Of a stretch of DNA of 64,000 nt, positions 9,167 to 16,531 are shown piece after piece (position 1 is the first letter of the stretch; each line of letters begins with the position of its first letter). Source of the DNA: VFMC01 sp040398525 (GTDB lineage Bacteria > Actinomycetota > Acidimicrobiia > Acidimicrobiales > Ilumatobacteraceae); assembly GCA_040398525.1 (NCBI GenBank), contig JBBATY010000001.1, forward strand, positions 1-64,000. Direction: 5' to 3'. Both the position numbers and the translations under genes were made by a program. Under the pieces are notes generated by a model. That model made no database searches, was not told where the DNA came from, and worked only from the letters and a program-made list of their open reading frames with translations.

Positions 9167-9654
9167 GCGACAGCGTCGCAGTCACCCTCACCGTCAACGG
9201 CATCGACTACCCGGTCACTGTCGATGCGCGACGCAACCTGCTCGGCGTGCTCCGCACCGAGGTCGGCCTCACCGGAACCAAGGAGGGCTGCGACGACTGC
9301 GAGTGCGGGGCCTGCATGGTGCTGCTCGACGGCCGACCCGTGAACTCGTGCTCGTACCTCGCCGTCCAGGCCGCCGGCCGCAGCGTCACCACGATCGAGG
9401 GCGTGATGCGCGGCGACGAGCTCCACCCGCTGCAGCGCAACCTCCTCGACGAGGGTGGCGTGCAGTGCGGCTTCTGCACCCCGGGGATGATCATCTCGGC
9501 CACTGCACTGCTGGCCCAGACCTCGTCGCCCACCGACGAGGAGATCCGGATCGGCTTGTCGGGGAACCTGTGCCGCTGCACCGGCTACGCCAAGATCGTG
9601 GCTGCGGTGCGGCGCACCGCGGCCGAGCTCGGCGAGGCATCCAGCGGCCGCTGA
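9163..9654 (+). CDS. Molybdenum hydroxylase 2Fe-2S subunit
   Basis: A 163-residue small subunit with two [2Fe-2S] clusters. The plant-ferredoxin-like N-terminal cluster ligands are in GCDDCECGACMVLLDG plus a later Cys (VNSCSYL). The second, all-helical cluster domain has CGFCTPGMI and CRCTGY. Length and order are normal for XDH-family small subunits. It ends the three-gene operon. Only 51 bases separate it from the carnitine operon, and operator 1 lies in that gap. Confidence 0.92.
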   Translation: MSDSVAVTLTVNGIDYPVTVDARRNLLGVLRTEVGLTGTKEGCDDCECGACMVLLDGRPVNSCSYLAVQAAGRSVTTIEGVMRGDELHPLQRNLLDEGGVQCGFCTPGMIISATALLAQTSSPTDEEIRIGLSGNLCRCTGYAKIVAAVRRTAAELGEASSGR

Positions 9655-9665
9655 GGTCCACTACG

Positions 9666-9681
9666 CTGAATGATCGTTCAG
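9666..9681. promoter_or_regulatory. Operator 1, probable TetR site
   Basis: CTGAATGATCGTTCAG is an inverted repeat with 6-bp arms CTGAAT/GTTCAG around GATC, and it extends by one more symmetric pair. It has the same form as the sites at 12769 and 16503. It lies 24 bases before the start of the BKACE gene, just downstream of a possible -10 (TACGCT, 9662-9667), which is where a repressor would block transcription. The assignment to the TetR protein encoded at 12131-12751 is inferred from the shared site. Confidence 0.72.
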
Positions 9682-9705
9682 CTTGCTGTGTCCGGAGGAT
9701 CGATC

Positions 9706-10602
9706 ATGAACTGGGATGTGTTCATCACCTGCGCCGTCACCGGCGCCGGAAACACCGTCGGTAAGAGCCCCCACGTCCCGGTGACACCCGAGCAGATTGC
9801 CAACTCGGCGATCGACGCGGCCAAGGCGGGTGCGGCGATCGTGCACATCCACGTGCGCGACCCCGAGACGGGTGTCGGCTCGCGCGATGTCGGGCTCTAC
9901 GCCGAGGTCGCCGAGCGCATCCGGGCCAGCGACGTCGACGTAGTGCTCAACTTCACCGCAGGCATGGGTGGCGACCTGGTGCTCGGCGGTAGCGAGCAGG
10001 TGCTGCCGATCAACCCCGAGGGCACCGACATGGCCGGCGCGACCGAACGCCTCGCCCATGTGCGCGAGGTGATGCCCGAGATCTGCACCCTCGACTGCGG
10101 CACGATGAACTTCGCCTCGGGCGGCGACTACATCATGGTGAACACACCCGGTGTGCTCGACTCGATGGCCCGCCAGGTCCAAGAGCTCGGCGTTCGACCT
10201 GAGCTCGAGGTCTTCGACTTCGGGCATCTCGTCTACGTGCACGAGATGATCGCCAAGGGGCTGCTCGACGACCCGATCATGATCCAGCTCTGCATGGGCA
10301 TCGCCTACGGCGCACCGGACGACCCGAACACCTTCATGGCGATGGTCAATCAGCTTCCCCGCGACAGCGTGTTCTCGGCCTTCTCGATCAGCCGGATGCA
10401 GATCCCGTTCGTGGCGATGGCCGCCCTCGCCGGCGGCAACGTGCGCGTCGGCCTCGAGGACAACCTCTACCTCGGGCCCGGCCACAAGGCCACCAACGCC
10501 GAGCTCGTTGCCCGGGCCAAGCAGGTGCTCGAAAGCATGAACGTGCGCATCAAGGGCCCCGACGAGGTCCGCGAGCAGCTCAAGCTCGTCAAGCACGGCT
10601 GA
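9706..10602 (+). CDS. 3-dehydrocarnitine cleavage enzyme (BKACE family)
   Basis: A 298-residue beta-keto acid cleavage enzyme (family once called DUF849). The metal-binding signature HIHVRDPETG is near residue 46, and the TIM-barrel glutamate motif GLEDNLYL is near 250. Family enzymes condense a beta-keto acid with acetyl-CoA and release acetoacetate. The 3-dehydrocarnitine subgroup is typically found next to carnitine dehydrogenase, exactly as here, where the next gene starts three bases after the stop. The expected reaction is 3-dehydrocarnitine + acetyl-CoA to betainyl-CoA + acetoacetate. A strong GGAGG ribosome-binding site precedes the ATG. Operator 1 lies upstream. Confidence 0.88.
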   Translation: MNWDVFITCAVTGAGNTVGKSPHVPVTPEQIANSAIDAAKAGAAIVHIHVRDPETGVGSRDVGLYAEVAERIRASDVDVVLNFTAGMGGDLVLGGSEQVLPINPEGTDMAGATERLAHVREVMPEICTLDCGTMNFASGGDYIMVNTPGVLDSMARQVQELGVRPELEVFDFGHLVYVHEMIAKGLLDDPIMIQLCMGIAYGAPDDPNTFMAMVNQLPRDSVFSAFSISRMQIPFVAMAALAGGNVRVGLEDNLYLGPGHKATNAELVARAKQVLESMNVRIKGPDEVREQLKLVKHG

Positions 10603-10605
10603 GCG

Positions 10606-12099
10606 ATGAGCCCCGTACCCGGTCTGCGGCGCGTCGGTCTCCTCGGCGGGGGTGTCATCGGTGGCGGTTGGGCCGCCAGATTCCTCCTGAACGGCATCGA
10701 CGTCCAGATGTTCGATCCCGATCCGGAGGCACCGCGCAAGGTGGGCGAGGTGCTCGACAACGCTCGACGGGCGATGGGCAAGCTCGTCATGAGCGCGCTT
10801 CCCGCGGAGGGCTCGCTCACCTTCGTCACCACGCCCGAGGCGGCCGCCGAAGGCGCCGACTTCGTGCAAGAGAGCGCCCCGGAGCGCCTCGAGCTCAAGC
10901 AGGAGCTCCTCCGCCGGGCCAGTGCCGTCGCCGGACCCGATGTCGTGTTCGGGTCGAGCACGTCGGGCCTGCTGCCCACCGAGATGCAGCGCGGCATGAC
11001 CCACCCCGAGCGTCTGGTGGTCGGCCATCCGTTCAACCCGGTCTACCTGATGCCCCTCGTCGAGATCGTCGGTGGCGAGCTCACCTCCGATGCCGCCAAG
11101 GACCGCGCCCAGCAGGTGTACGCGGCGCTCGGCATGCACCCGCTGCGCCTCGGCAAGGAGATCGACGGCTTCGTCGCCGACCGGCTGATGGAGGCCCTCT
11201 GGCGCGAGGCACTGTGGCTGGTGAACGACGGGGTGGCCACGGCCGAGGAGATCGACGATGCGATGCGCTTCGGCCCCGGCCTGCGCTGGAGCTTCATGGG
11301 CACCTTCCTCATCTACCGGATCGCTGGCGGCGAGGCCGGGATGCGCCACTTCATGGCCCAGTTCGGCCCGGCCCTGAAGTGGCCCTGGACGAAGCTGATG
11401 GACGTCCCCGAGCTGACCGACGAGCTGCTCGACACGATCGTCAGCCAGAGCGACGCGCAGGCGGGCACCGCATCGATCCGCGAGCTCGAGCGGTTGCGTG
11501 ACGACTGCCTCGTGTCGGTCATCCAGGCCCTGCGCACACAGGATTACGCGGCTGGCCGCGACCTGGCTGCATTCGAGCGCCAGCTGTTCGAGCGGACCGC
11601 CTCGACCCCCACGGCCGAGATGGCGATCGGCGTCGGCCCGCTACGCCTGCACGAGGTCACCGTGCCTGCGGAGTGGGTCGACTACAACGGCCACACCAAC
11701 GACAGCCGCTACTTCCAGCTGTCGAGCGAGGCGGGTGACCGGTTCCTCCGCTTCATCGGGATGGACGCCGACTACCTCGCTGGGGGGCACAGCTTCTTCA
11801 CCGTCGAGAGCCACGTCACCTTCGCTGCGCAGACCCGGGCCGGCGACCGCCTCTACGTCACGGGCCAGGTGCTGTCGCACGACGAGAAGCGGTTCCGTCT
11901 GTTCACCAGCACCCACCGCGCTGACGACGATTCGCTGGTGGCCACGGCCGAGCACATGATGCTGCACGTCGACACCCGCGTCGACAAGGCCTGCCCTGCC
12001 TCGGCGACCATCCAGGCCCGCCTCGCCGAGGTGGCAACCGCCCATGCAGGTCTCGACGCTCCGCGCCAGGCCGGCCGCGGCATCGGCCAGCCGCGCTGA
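10606..12099 (+). CDS. lcdH: L-carnitine dehydrogenase-thioesterase fusion
   Basis: A 497-residue two-domain protein. Residues 1 to about 335 form a 3-hydroxyacyl-CoA-dehydrogenase-like carnitine dehydrogenase with an intact NAD motif (GLLGGGVIGGGWAARF), the GHPFNPVYLMPLVEIVGG active-site segment and the GPGLRWSFMGTF helical-domain segment typical of this subfamily. Residues from about 344 to the end are a hotdog thioesterase (EWVDYNGHTND, HSFFTVESHVTF), as in betainyl-CoA thioesterase. Such fusions are known in carnitine-degrading bacteria. The protein should oxidise carnitine to 3-dehydrocarnitine and hydrolyse betainyl-CoA to glycine betaine, bracketing the BKACE step encoded just upstream. 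Confidence 0.88.
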   Translation: MSPVPGLRRVGLLGGGVIGGGWAARFLLNGIDVQMFDPDPEAPRKVGEVLDNARRAMGKLVMSALPAEGSLTFVTTPEAAAEGADFVQESAPERLELKQELLRRASAVAGPDVVFGSSTSGLLPTEMQRGMTHPERLVVGHPFNPVYLMPLVEIVGGELTSDAAKDRAQQVYAALGMHPLRLGKEIDGFVADRLMEALWREALWLVNDGVATAEEIDDAMRFGPGLRWSFMGTFLIYRIAGGEAGMRHFMAQFGPALKWPWTKLMDVPELTDELLDTIVSQSDAQAGTASIRELERLRDDCLVSVIQALRTQDYAAGRDLAAFERQLFERTASTPTAEMAIGVGPLRLHEVTVPAEWVDYNGHTNDSRYFQLSSEAGDRFLRFIGMDADYLAGGHSFFTVESHVTFAAQTRAGDRLYVTGQVLSHDEKRFRLFTSTHRADDDSLVATAEHMMLHVDTRVDKACPASATIQARLAEVATAHAGLDAPRQAGRGIGQPR

Positions 12100-12110
12100 C
12101 GGCTGTCCCG

Positions 12111-12128
12111 GTCGGCGCCGCCGCCGAC
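12111..12128. terminator. Possible convergent terminator
   Basis: GTCGGCG / CGCCGAC forms a perfect 7-bp stem with a 4-base loop. It lies in the 31-base gap between the ends of the carnitine dehydrogenase gene and the convergent tetR gene. No U-run is present. It may serve both strands. Confidence 0.4.
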
Positions 12129-12130
12129 GT

Positions 12131-12751
12131 CTATCGACGGCGACCCGGACGACGCAACGGAGCGTCGTCGAACCCGGGACCGAGCAGTCGTCGGGCCTCG
12201 GCGAGCCAGGTCCGCTCCACGCGCTCGCGAGTGACGCCCTTCGCCCGCATGGCCAGCAGCGGTGCCATCCCGTCGAGCAGCGCGGCCAACACGAAGACCA
12301 CGTCGTCGGGGTCGCCGCTCGCGAACTCGCCGCCCTGCTGCCCGTCACGCACCACGGTGCGCAACGCAGTGCGCCACCGTCGGTCCATCCGGTCGCGCTC
12401 GGCGGCAGCCGCGTTGTCGCGCACCGCGAGCACGCAGAGCTCCATCCAGAGCGCCCAGTCGTAGTGGTGGAGCATCGCCTCGAACAGTGACCGCAGCCGC
12501 TCGCTCGCCGTGGGCAACTCGTCGAGGTGCTCGGTGTAGCGCTGGTGGAACTCCTGGGAGTGCAGCTCGATGGCCTGCGCCAGCAGGACGTCTTTGTCCT
12601 CGAACCAGTAGAGGATGGCCGCCGGGCTGGTGCCTGCCGCCTTGGCGATGTCGACGATCCGGGTGTTGGCGTACCCGCGCTCGGAGATGACCTCGGCCGC
12701 CGCCGCGAGGATCTGCGCAGTGCGCACCTGATCGAGACGGGGTCTCGGCAT
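12131..12751 (-). CDS. TetR-family repressor of the carnitine island
   Basis: A 206-residue TetR regulator. The N-terminal helix-turn-helix is clear (ILAAAAEVISERGYANTRI, then DIAKAAGTSPAAILYWFEDK). The C-terminal ligand/dimer domain is alpha-helical. It lies between two carnitine-type operons and is divergent from the gene at 12788 by only 36 bases, which contain operator 2. A GGAG ribosome-binding site stands about ten bases before the ATG. Because operator 2 covers the likely tetR -10 (TTAGTT on the minus strand), autorepression is expected. The inducer could be carnitine, gamma-butyrobetaine or a CoA ester, and the sequence does not say which. Confidence 0.85.
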   Translation of the reverse strand: MPRPRLDQVRTAQILAAAAEVISERGYANTRIVDIAKAAGTSPAAILYWFEDKDVLLAQAIELHSQEFHQRYTEHLDELPTASERLRSLFEAMLHHYDWALWMELCVLAVRDNAAAAERDRMDRRWRTALRTVVRDGQQGGEFASGDPDDVVFVLAALLDGMAPLLAMRAKGVTRERVERTWLAEARRLLGPGFDDAPLRRPGRRR

Positions 12752-12768
12752 GCGGGGCGTCTCCAATC

Positions 12769-12784
12769 CTGAACTAATGTTCAG
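12769..12784. promoter_or_regulatory. Operator 2 in tetR/fusion-gene divergent promoter
   Basis: CTGAACTAATGTTCAG is a perfect 6+4+6 inverted repeat. It fills nearly half of the 36-base gap between tetR and the gene at 12788. Binding here would cover the -10 elements of both divergent promoters. Its arms match operator 1 except for one base. Confidence 0.78.
12775..12780 (+). promoter_or_regulatory. -10 element of leaderless promoter
   Basis: TAATGT ends eight bases before the ATG at 12788. No ribosome-binding site fits between them, so transcription probably starts at or next to the start codon. The hexamer is inside operator 2. Confidence 0.5.
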
Positions 12785-12787
12785 TTC

Positions 12788-13864
12788 ATGTCGTCGGGCA
12801 GCGTCGTCGTCCTCGGATCGACCTCGCGCGCGGCCGAGTGGGCCACCCGCTTCCTCGCCTCGGGCTTCGACGTCACCGTCGATGATCGCACAGTCGCCGA
12901 GCAGGTCGGCCACTGCTGGCCGTCAGCGGAACGACTCGGTCTGTTCCCCGGCTCGTCGCTCGAGCGGCTCACCGTCGGCATCAGCGACGAGTCATTGGCC
13001 CGGGCGGCGCTGGTGCAGGTCGTCGGCCCGTCGTCGGTCGAGCTGCCCGGGAACGTGCTCGTGGCCACCGAGGCGACGGCGCGCGCCGTGTCGCCGATCC
13101 ATCTGGTGCCGCTCGTCGAGCTCGACGACGGGCCGACCGCAGCCCCGCTGGCCGAGCTGTACCGGTCGATCGGCATGGCTCCCTGCTCGCCCGACACACC
13201 CGTCGACGTCAAGCACCGCCTCGGCACGGCCCTGGTCGAGGTCACCGGAGGCGACCCGGACTCGATCATCGCCGTGCTTCGCGCCCTGCGTGCCACGGGT
13301 GTGGGCGCCGGCCCGTCGCTCGCCGAGCACGAAGCCCGCCGCTACGACCTGGTAGTCACCGCGCCGTGGCAGGAGGGCGACATCCCCTCCGCCCCGCTCG
13401 ACCTGTACCACGCCCGGGTCGAGCCCGACTGGGTCGACTACAACGGCCACATGACCGAGGCCGCCTACCTGACGGCCGCAGGGTGGGCCAGCGATGCGCT
13501 GTTCCGCTACATCGGCGACGACGAGGCCTACCGTGCCGCCGGGCACAGCTTCTACACCGTCGAGACACACATCACCTACCTGCTCGAGGTCGACGTGCAC
13601 GAGCCGCTCCGCATCACCACGCAGATCCTCGGGGTCGACGCCAAGCGTGTCCATCTGGTGCACGACATGCGCCACGGCGACACCGACGCCCAACTGTGTG
13701 TCGTCGAGCAGATGCTGGTCCACGTCGACATGCAGGCCGGCCGATCGGCACCGATCTTGCCGAACGTTGCGGCCGCCCTGTCCGCGATCCGCGACGCACA
13801 TGCAGGCCTACCCGTCCCGCCGCAGGTCGGCCGTGTGATGCAGCTCCCGCCGCCCCGCTCCTGA
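12788..13864 (+). CDS. Degenerate dehydrogenase-thioesterase fusion
   Basis: A 358-residue paralogue of the 10606 protein. Residues from about 204 to the end are a well-kept hotdog thioesterase (WVDYNGHMTEAAY, HSFYTVETHITY, EQMLVHVD). Residues 1 to about 195 align by eye with the carnitine dehydrogenase N-domain (VVVLGSTSRAAEWATRFLASGFDV against its Rossmann start), but the glycine-rich NAD motif is gone. The active-site HPFNP segment reads SPIHLVPL, and the helical second domain is missing. The reading frame is intact and codon use looks normal, so it is probably a functional protein rather than a pseudogene. It could be a carnitinyl-CoA or betainyl-CoA thioesterase with a non-catalytic N-domain. 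The start codon is four bases after operator 2. Confidence 0.75.
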   Translation: MSSGSVVVLGSTSRAAEWATRFLASGFDVTVDDRTVAEQVGHCWPSAERLGLFPGSSLERLTVGISDESLARAALVQVVGPSSVELPGNVLVATEATARAVSPIHLVPLVELDDGPTAAPLAELYRSIGMAPCSPDTPVDVKHRLGTALVEVTGGDPDSIIAVLRALRATGVGAGPSLAEHEARRYDLVVTAPWQEGDIPSAPLDLYHARVEPDWVDYNGHMTEAAYLTAAGWASDALFRYIGDDEAYRAAGHSFYTVETHITYLLEVDVHEPLRITTQILGVDAKRVHLVHDMRHGDTDAQLCVVEQMLVHVDMQAGRSAPILPNVAAALSAIRDAHAGLPVPPQVGRVMQLPPPRS

Positions 13865-13894
13865 TCTGTCCGACCACCCCACCGGAGGCCCCCA

Positions 13895-15055
13895 ATGCAG
13901 TTCGATCTCAGCCCCGAGCACCAGATGATCGTCGACACCGTGCGCACGTTCACCGAGCGCGAGCTGTTCCCCCACGAGGCGCTCGTCGAGAAGCTCGGCG
14001 ACGTCCCGAAGGACCTCGTCGAGCAGATCAAGCGCCGGTCGATCGACGCCGGCCTCTATGCGGCGAACATGCCTGCCGAGCTCGGTGGCGGCGGCCTCGA
14101 CAGCTTCGGGGTCACCCTCGTCGACCGTGAGTTCGGTGCCGCCTCGTACGCCCTGCACTACATCGTCGCCCGACCGTCGAACATCTTGCGCGCCTGCCAG
14201 GGCGACCAGATCGAGGAGTACCTGCTGCCCACGATCCGCGGTGAGCGGGTCGACTGCATGGCGATGAGCGAGCCCGACGCGGGCAGCGACGTGCGCGGCA
14301 TGAAGTGCAGTGCCGTGCGCGACGGTGACGACTACGTCATCAACGGCGTCAAGCACTTCATCAGCCATGCCGACCTCGCCGACTACGTGATCCTCTTCGC
14401 AGCCAGCGGCGAAGAGATGACCAGCAAGGGCCCGAAGAAGAAGATCACCGGATTCCTCGTCGACTTCGACACACCGGGATGTGAGGTGGTGCACGGCTAC
14501 AACTGCGTCAGCAACCGCGGGTACCACAACCTGATCATCAACTTCGACAACTGCCGCGTGCCCGTGCGCAACATCCTCGGCGAGGAGCACCGTGGCTTCG
14601 ACGCCGCCAACGAGTGGCTCGGCTCGACGCGGCTGCAGGTCGCGGCGGTCTGCGTGGGCCGTGCCCGTCGGGCTCTCGGCATCGCCACCGAATGGGCGGC
14701 CACTCGCGAGCAGTTCGGCCAGCAGATCGGCAAGTTCCAGGGTGTCAGCTTCAAGCTGGCCGACATGCGCACCCAGCTCGAGGCAGCCGAGTTGCTCACC
14801 CTGCGCGCCGCATGGCTCGACAGCCAGGGTCGGGCGACCGACGAGGACATGGCGATGGCCAAGGTGTACTCGAGCGAGATGTGCCAGTTCGTCACCGACG
14901 AGGCGATCCAGATCCTGGGCGGCATGGGGCTGATGGACGAGCTCCCGCTCGAGCGGTTGTGGCGCGACACCCGTGTCGACCGCATCTGGGACGGCACGTC
15001 CGAGATCCAGCGGCACATCATCTCGCGGGCGATGCTCCGCCCGCACGGCGGCTGA
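13895..15055 (+). CDS. Acyl-CoA dehydrogenase, probably gamma-butyrobetainyl-CoA
   Basis: A 386-residue FAD-dependent acyl-CoA dehydrogenase of normal length. It has the N-terminal helical domain, the beta-domain motif AMSEPDAGSDVRGMKCSA and the C-terminal VDRIWDGTSEIQRHI signature. The usual catalytic Glu of the YEGT motif is Asp366 here (WDGT), which is worth noting. A GGAGG ribosome-binding site precedes the ATG. It lies in the same operon as the degenerate fusion gene, within the TetR-controlled island. Oxidation of gamma-butyrobetainyl-CoA to crotonobetainyl-CoA is the role that fits the neighbours. Specificity is inferred from context only. Confidence 0.8.
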   Translation: MQFDLSPEHQMIVDTVRTFTERELFPHEALVEKLGDVPKDLVEQIKRRSIDAGLYAANMPAELGGGGLDSFGVTLVDREFGAASYALHYIVARPSNILRACQGDQIEEYLLPTIRGERVDCMAMSEPDAGSDVRGMKCSAVRDGDDYVINGVKHFISHADLADYVILFAASGEEMTSKGPKKKITGFLVDFDTPGCEVVHGYNCVSNRGYHNLIINFDNCRVPVRNILGEEHRGFDAANEWLGSTRLQVAAVCVGRARRALGIATEWAATREQFGQQIGKFQGVSFKLADMRTQLEAAELLTLRAAWLDSQGRATDEDMAMAKVYSSEMCQFVTDEAIQILGGMGLMDELPLERLWRDTRVDRIWDGTSEIQRHIISRAMLRPHGG

Positions 15056-16466
15056 CCAGCGGCGGACGCCAGCCGGCGTCGGCGAAGCCCACCCCGGTGG
15101 CCTCGATCGCTGCCGCCACACGGAACGCCATCACATCGTCGTAGGGACGCGCCACCACCTGCACACCGGTCGGCACACCGTTCGACCCGAGGCCCGACGG
15201 CACCGACATCACCGGGCATCGCGACTGGATGTTGAACGGCACGGTCATCGCACCGAGGATGTGGTGCCGCACCCGCTCTCCGGCGATCTCCATGCCACCG
15301 ATGTAGGGCTCGCCGGCAACGTAGCCCTCTGTCGCCATGGTCGGGCACAGCAGCACGTCGTAGGTCGACAAGAGGCGACCCAGCGGTTCCCACATGGCGC
15401 CCTCGTGCTCGAGGCCCTCGTAGAAGCCGAAGCCTGCGGCCTCCATGCCGTCGGCGAAGGCGACGGTGTAGTCGCACAACAGGTCGCGGTGCTCGTCGCG
15501 GATCGCCGCAACGCCGGCGCCCATGATCACCCGGAAGTGTGCTTCGGCGGTCTCCCAGACATCGTCGATCGTCCACGGCAGGGTGACCTCGTCGACGTGC
15601 GCGCCGGCAGCGGCGAGGGCCGCTGCGACCCGGCGGGCGTTGGCCTCCACCGCCGGCTCGACGGGCCACTCCCCCAGCCGCACGCAGAGGGCGACGCGCA
15701 GCCCGCTGACATCACCCGGCACTCCGGTCACACGGGGCGGGTTCGGTAGCGAGGCCGGGTCGCGCCAGTGCGCGCCGGCGATGATGTCCTCGAGCAGCGC
15801 GCAGTCGGCGACCGTCCGCCCCATCGGGCCGTCGTGGCAGTACTGGTCGAGGTTGTAGGGAGGAAGGGCCGGCACTCGCTGGAACGGAGGCTTGAAGCCG
15901 GCGATGCCGCTGAACGAGGCCGGGATGCGGATCGATCCTCCGATGTCGCTCCCCGTCCCGACGGCCGCGTAGCCGGCGGCCAGTGCAGCACCGGTGCCGC
16001 CGGACGAGCCCCCCGGCGAGTAGTCGAGGTTCCAGGGATTGCGGGTGGTCCCCCAGATGCGGGTGTGGCAGAACGGCGCGCAGCAGAACTCCGGGGTCGC
16101 AGTCCGGATGTGGACGATGCCGCCGGCAGCCTGGATGCGCTCGATGATCGGGTGATCGACATCGGCGACGAGCGACTCGTATGCGAGCGACCCTTGCGAC
16201 CACGACCGGCCGCGCATCGGATGCTCCTCCTTGGCCGCAACGGGTACGCCGTCGAGCGGCAGCGCCGTGCCGTGGGCATAGCGCTCGGCAGCCGCCTTCG
16301 CCTCGGCCCGAGCCTCGTCGTAGCGTCGATCGATCACGGCGTTGACCTCGGGCTCGAGCGCCTCGATGTGGTCGATGAGGCGGTCGAGGTGCTCGACCGG
16401 CGAGAGCGCCTTGGTGCGGAATGCCTCGAGGAGCTCGGCTGCGGTGAGGAACGTGCTGTCGATCAT
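15018..16466 (-). CDS. Amidase-signature hydrolase
   Basis: A 482-residue amidase-signature enzyme. The Ser-cisSer-Lys triad is visible: Lys in GVPVAAKEEHPM, the first Ser in SPGGSSGGTGAALAAG, and the nucleophile Ser in TGSDIGGSIRIPASFSG. Family members hydrolyse amides such as amino-acid amides. The gene is convergent with the acyl-CoA dehydrogenase, their last 38 bases overlap, and it is divergent from the operon at 16532 with operator 3 between them. It may release a betaine from an amide (for instance carnitinamide), but this is speculative. Confidence 0.82.
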   Translation of the reverse strand: MIDSTFLTAAELLEAFRTKALSPVEHLDRLIDHIEALEPEVNAVIDRRYDEARAEAKAAAERYAHGTALPLDGVPVAAKEEHPMRGRSWSQGSLAYESLVADVDHPIIERIQAAGGIVHIRTATPEFCCAPFCHTRIWGTTRNPWNLDYSPGGSSGGTGAALAAGYAAVGTGSDIGGSIRIPASFSGIAGFKPPFQRVPALPPYNLDQYCHDGPMGRTVADCALLEDIIAGAHWRDPASLPNPPRVTGVPGDVSGLRVALCVRLGEWPVEPAVEANARRVAAALAAAGAHVDEVTLPWTIDDVWETAEAHFRVIMGAGVAAIRDEHRDLLCDYTVAFADGMEAAGFGFYEGLEHEGAMWEPLGRLLSTYDVLLCPTMATEGYVAGEPYIGGMEIAGERVRHHILGAMTVPFNIQSRCPVMSVPSGLGSNGVPTGVQVVARPYDDVMAFRVAAAIEATGVGFADAGWRPPLVSRRAGGASPAR

Positions 16467-16502
16467 CCTCCCATTCTGCCCAACGGTCGCGGCCGGAGTT
16501 CC

Positions 16503-16518
16503 CTGATCGGAGGTTCAG
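16503..16518. promoter_or_regulatory. Operator 3, probable TetR site
   Basis: CTGATCGGAGGTTCAG matches the other two sites with one change in the left arm (CTGATC for CTGAAC) and extends by one symmetric C/G pair. It lies in the 65-base gap between the divergent amidase and acyl-CoA ligase genes, so it could control both. A -10 for the ligase gene begins two bases after it. Confidence 0.65.
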
Positions 16519-16519
16519 G

Positions 16520-16525
16520 TAACGT
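16520..16525 (+). promoter_or_regulatory. -10 element of leaderless promoter
   Basis: TAACGT ends seven bases before the GTG at 16532. There is no ribosome-binding site, so a leaderless transcript is likely. The element abuts operator 3. Confidence 0.5.
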
Positions 16526-16531
16526 GGGCCC

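Noticed and set aside
12788..13864. Pseudogene of carnitine dehydrogenase
   Set aside because: The frame is intact, the thioesterase domain is complete, and a regulated promoter is present. Loss is confined to catalytic features of one domain.
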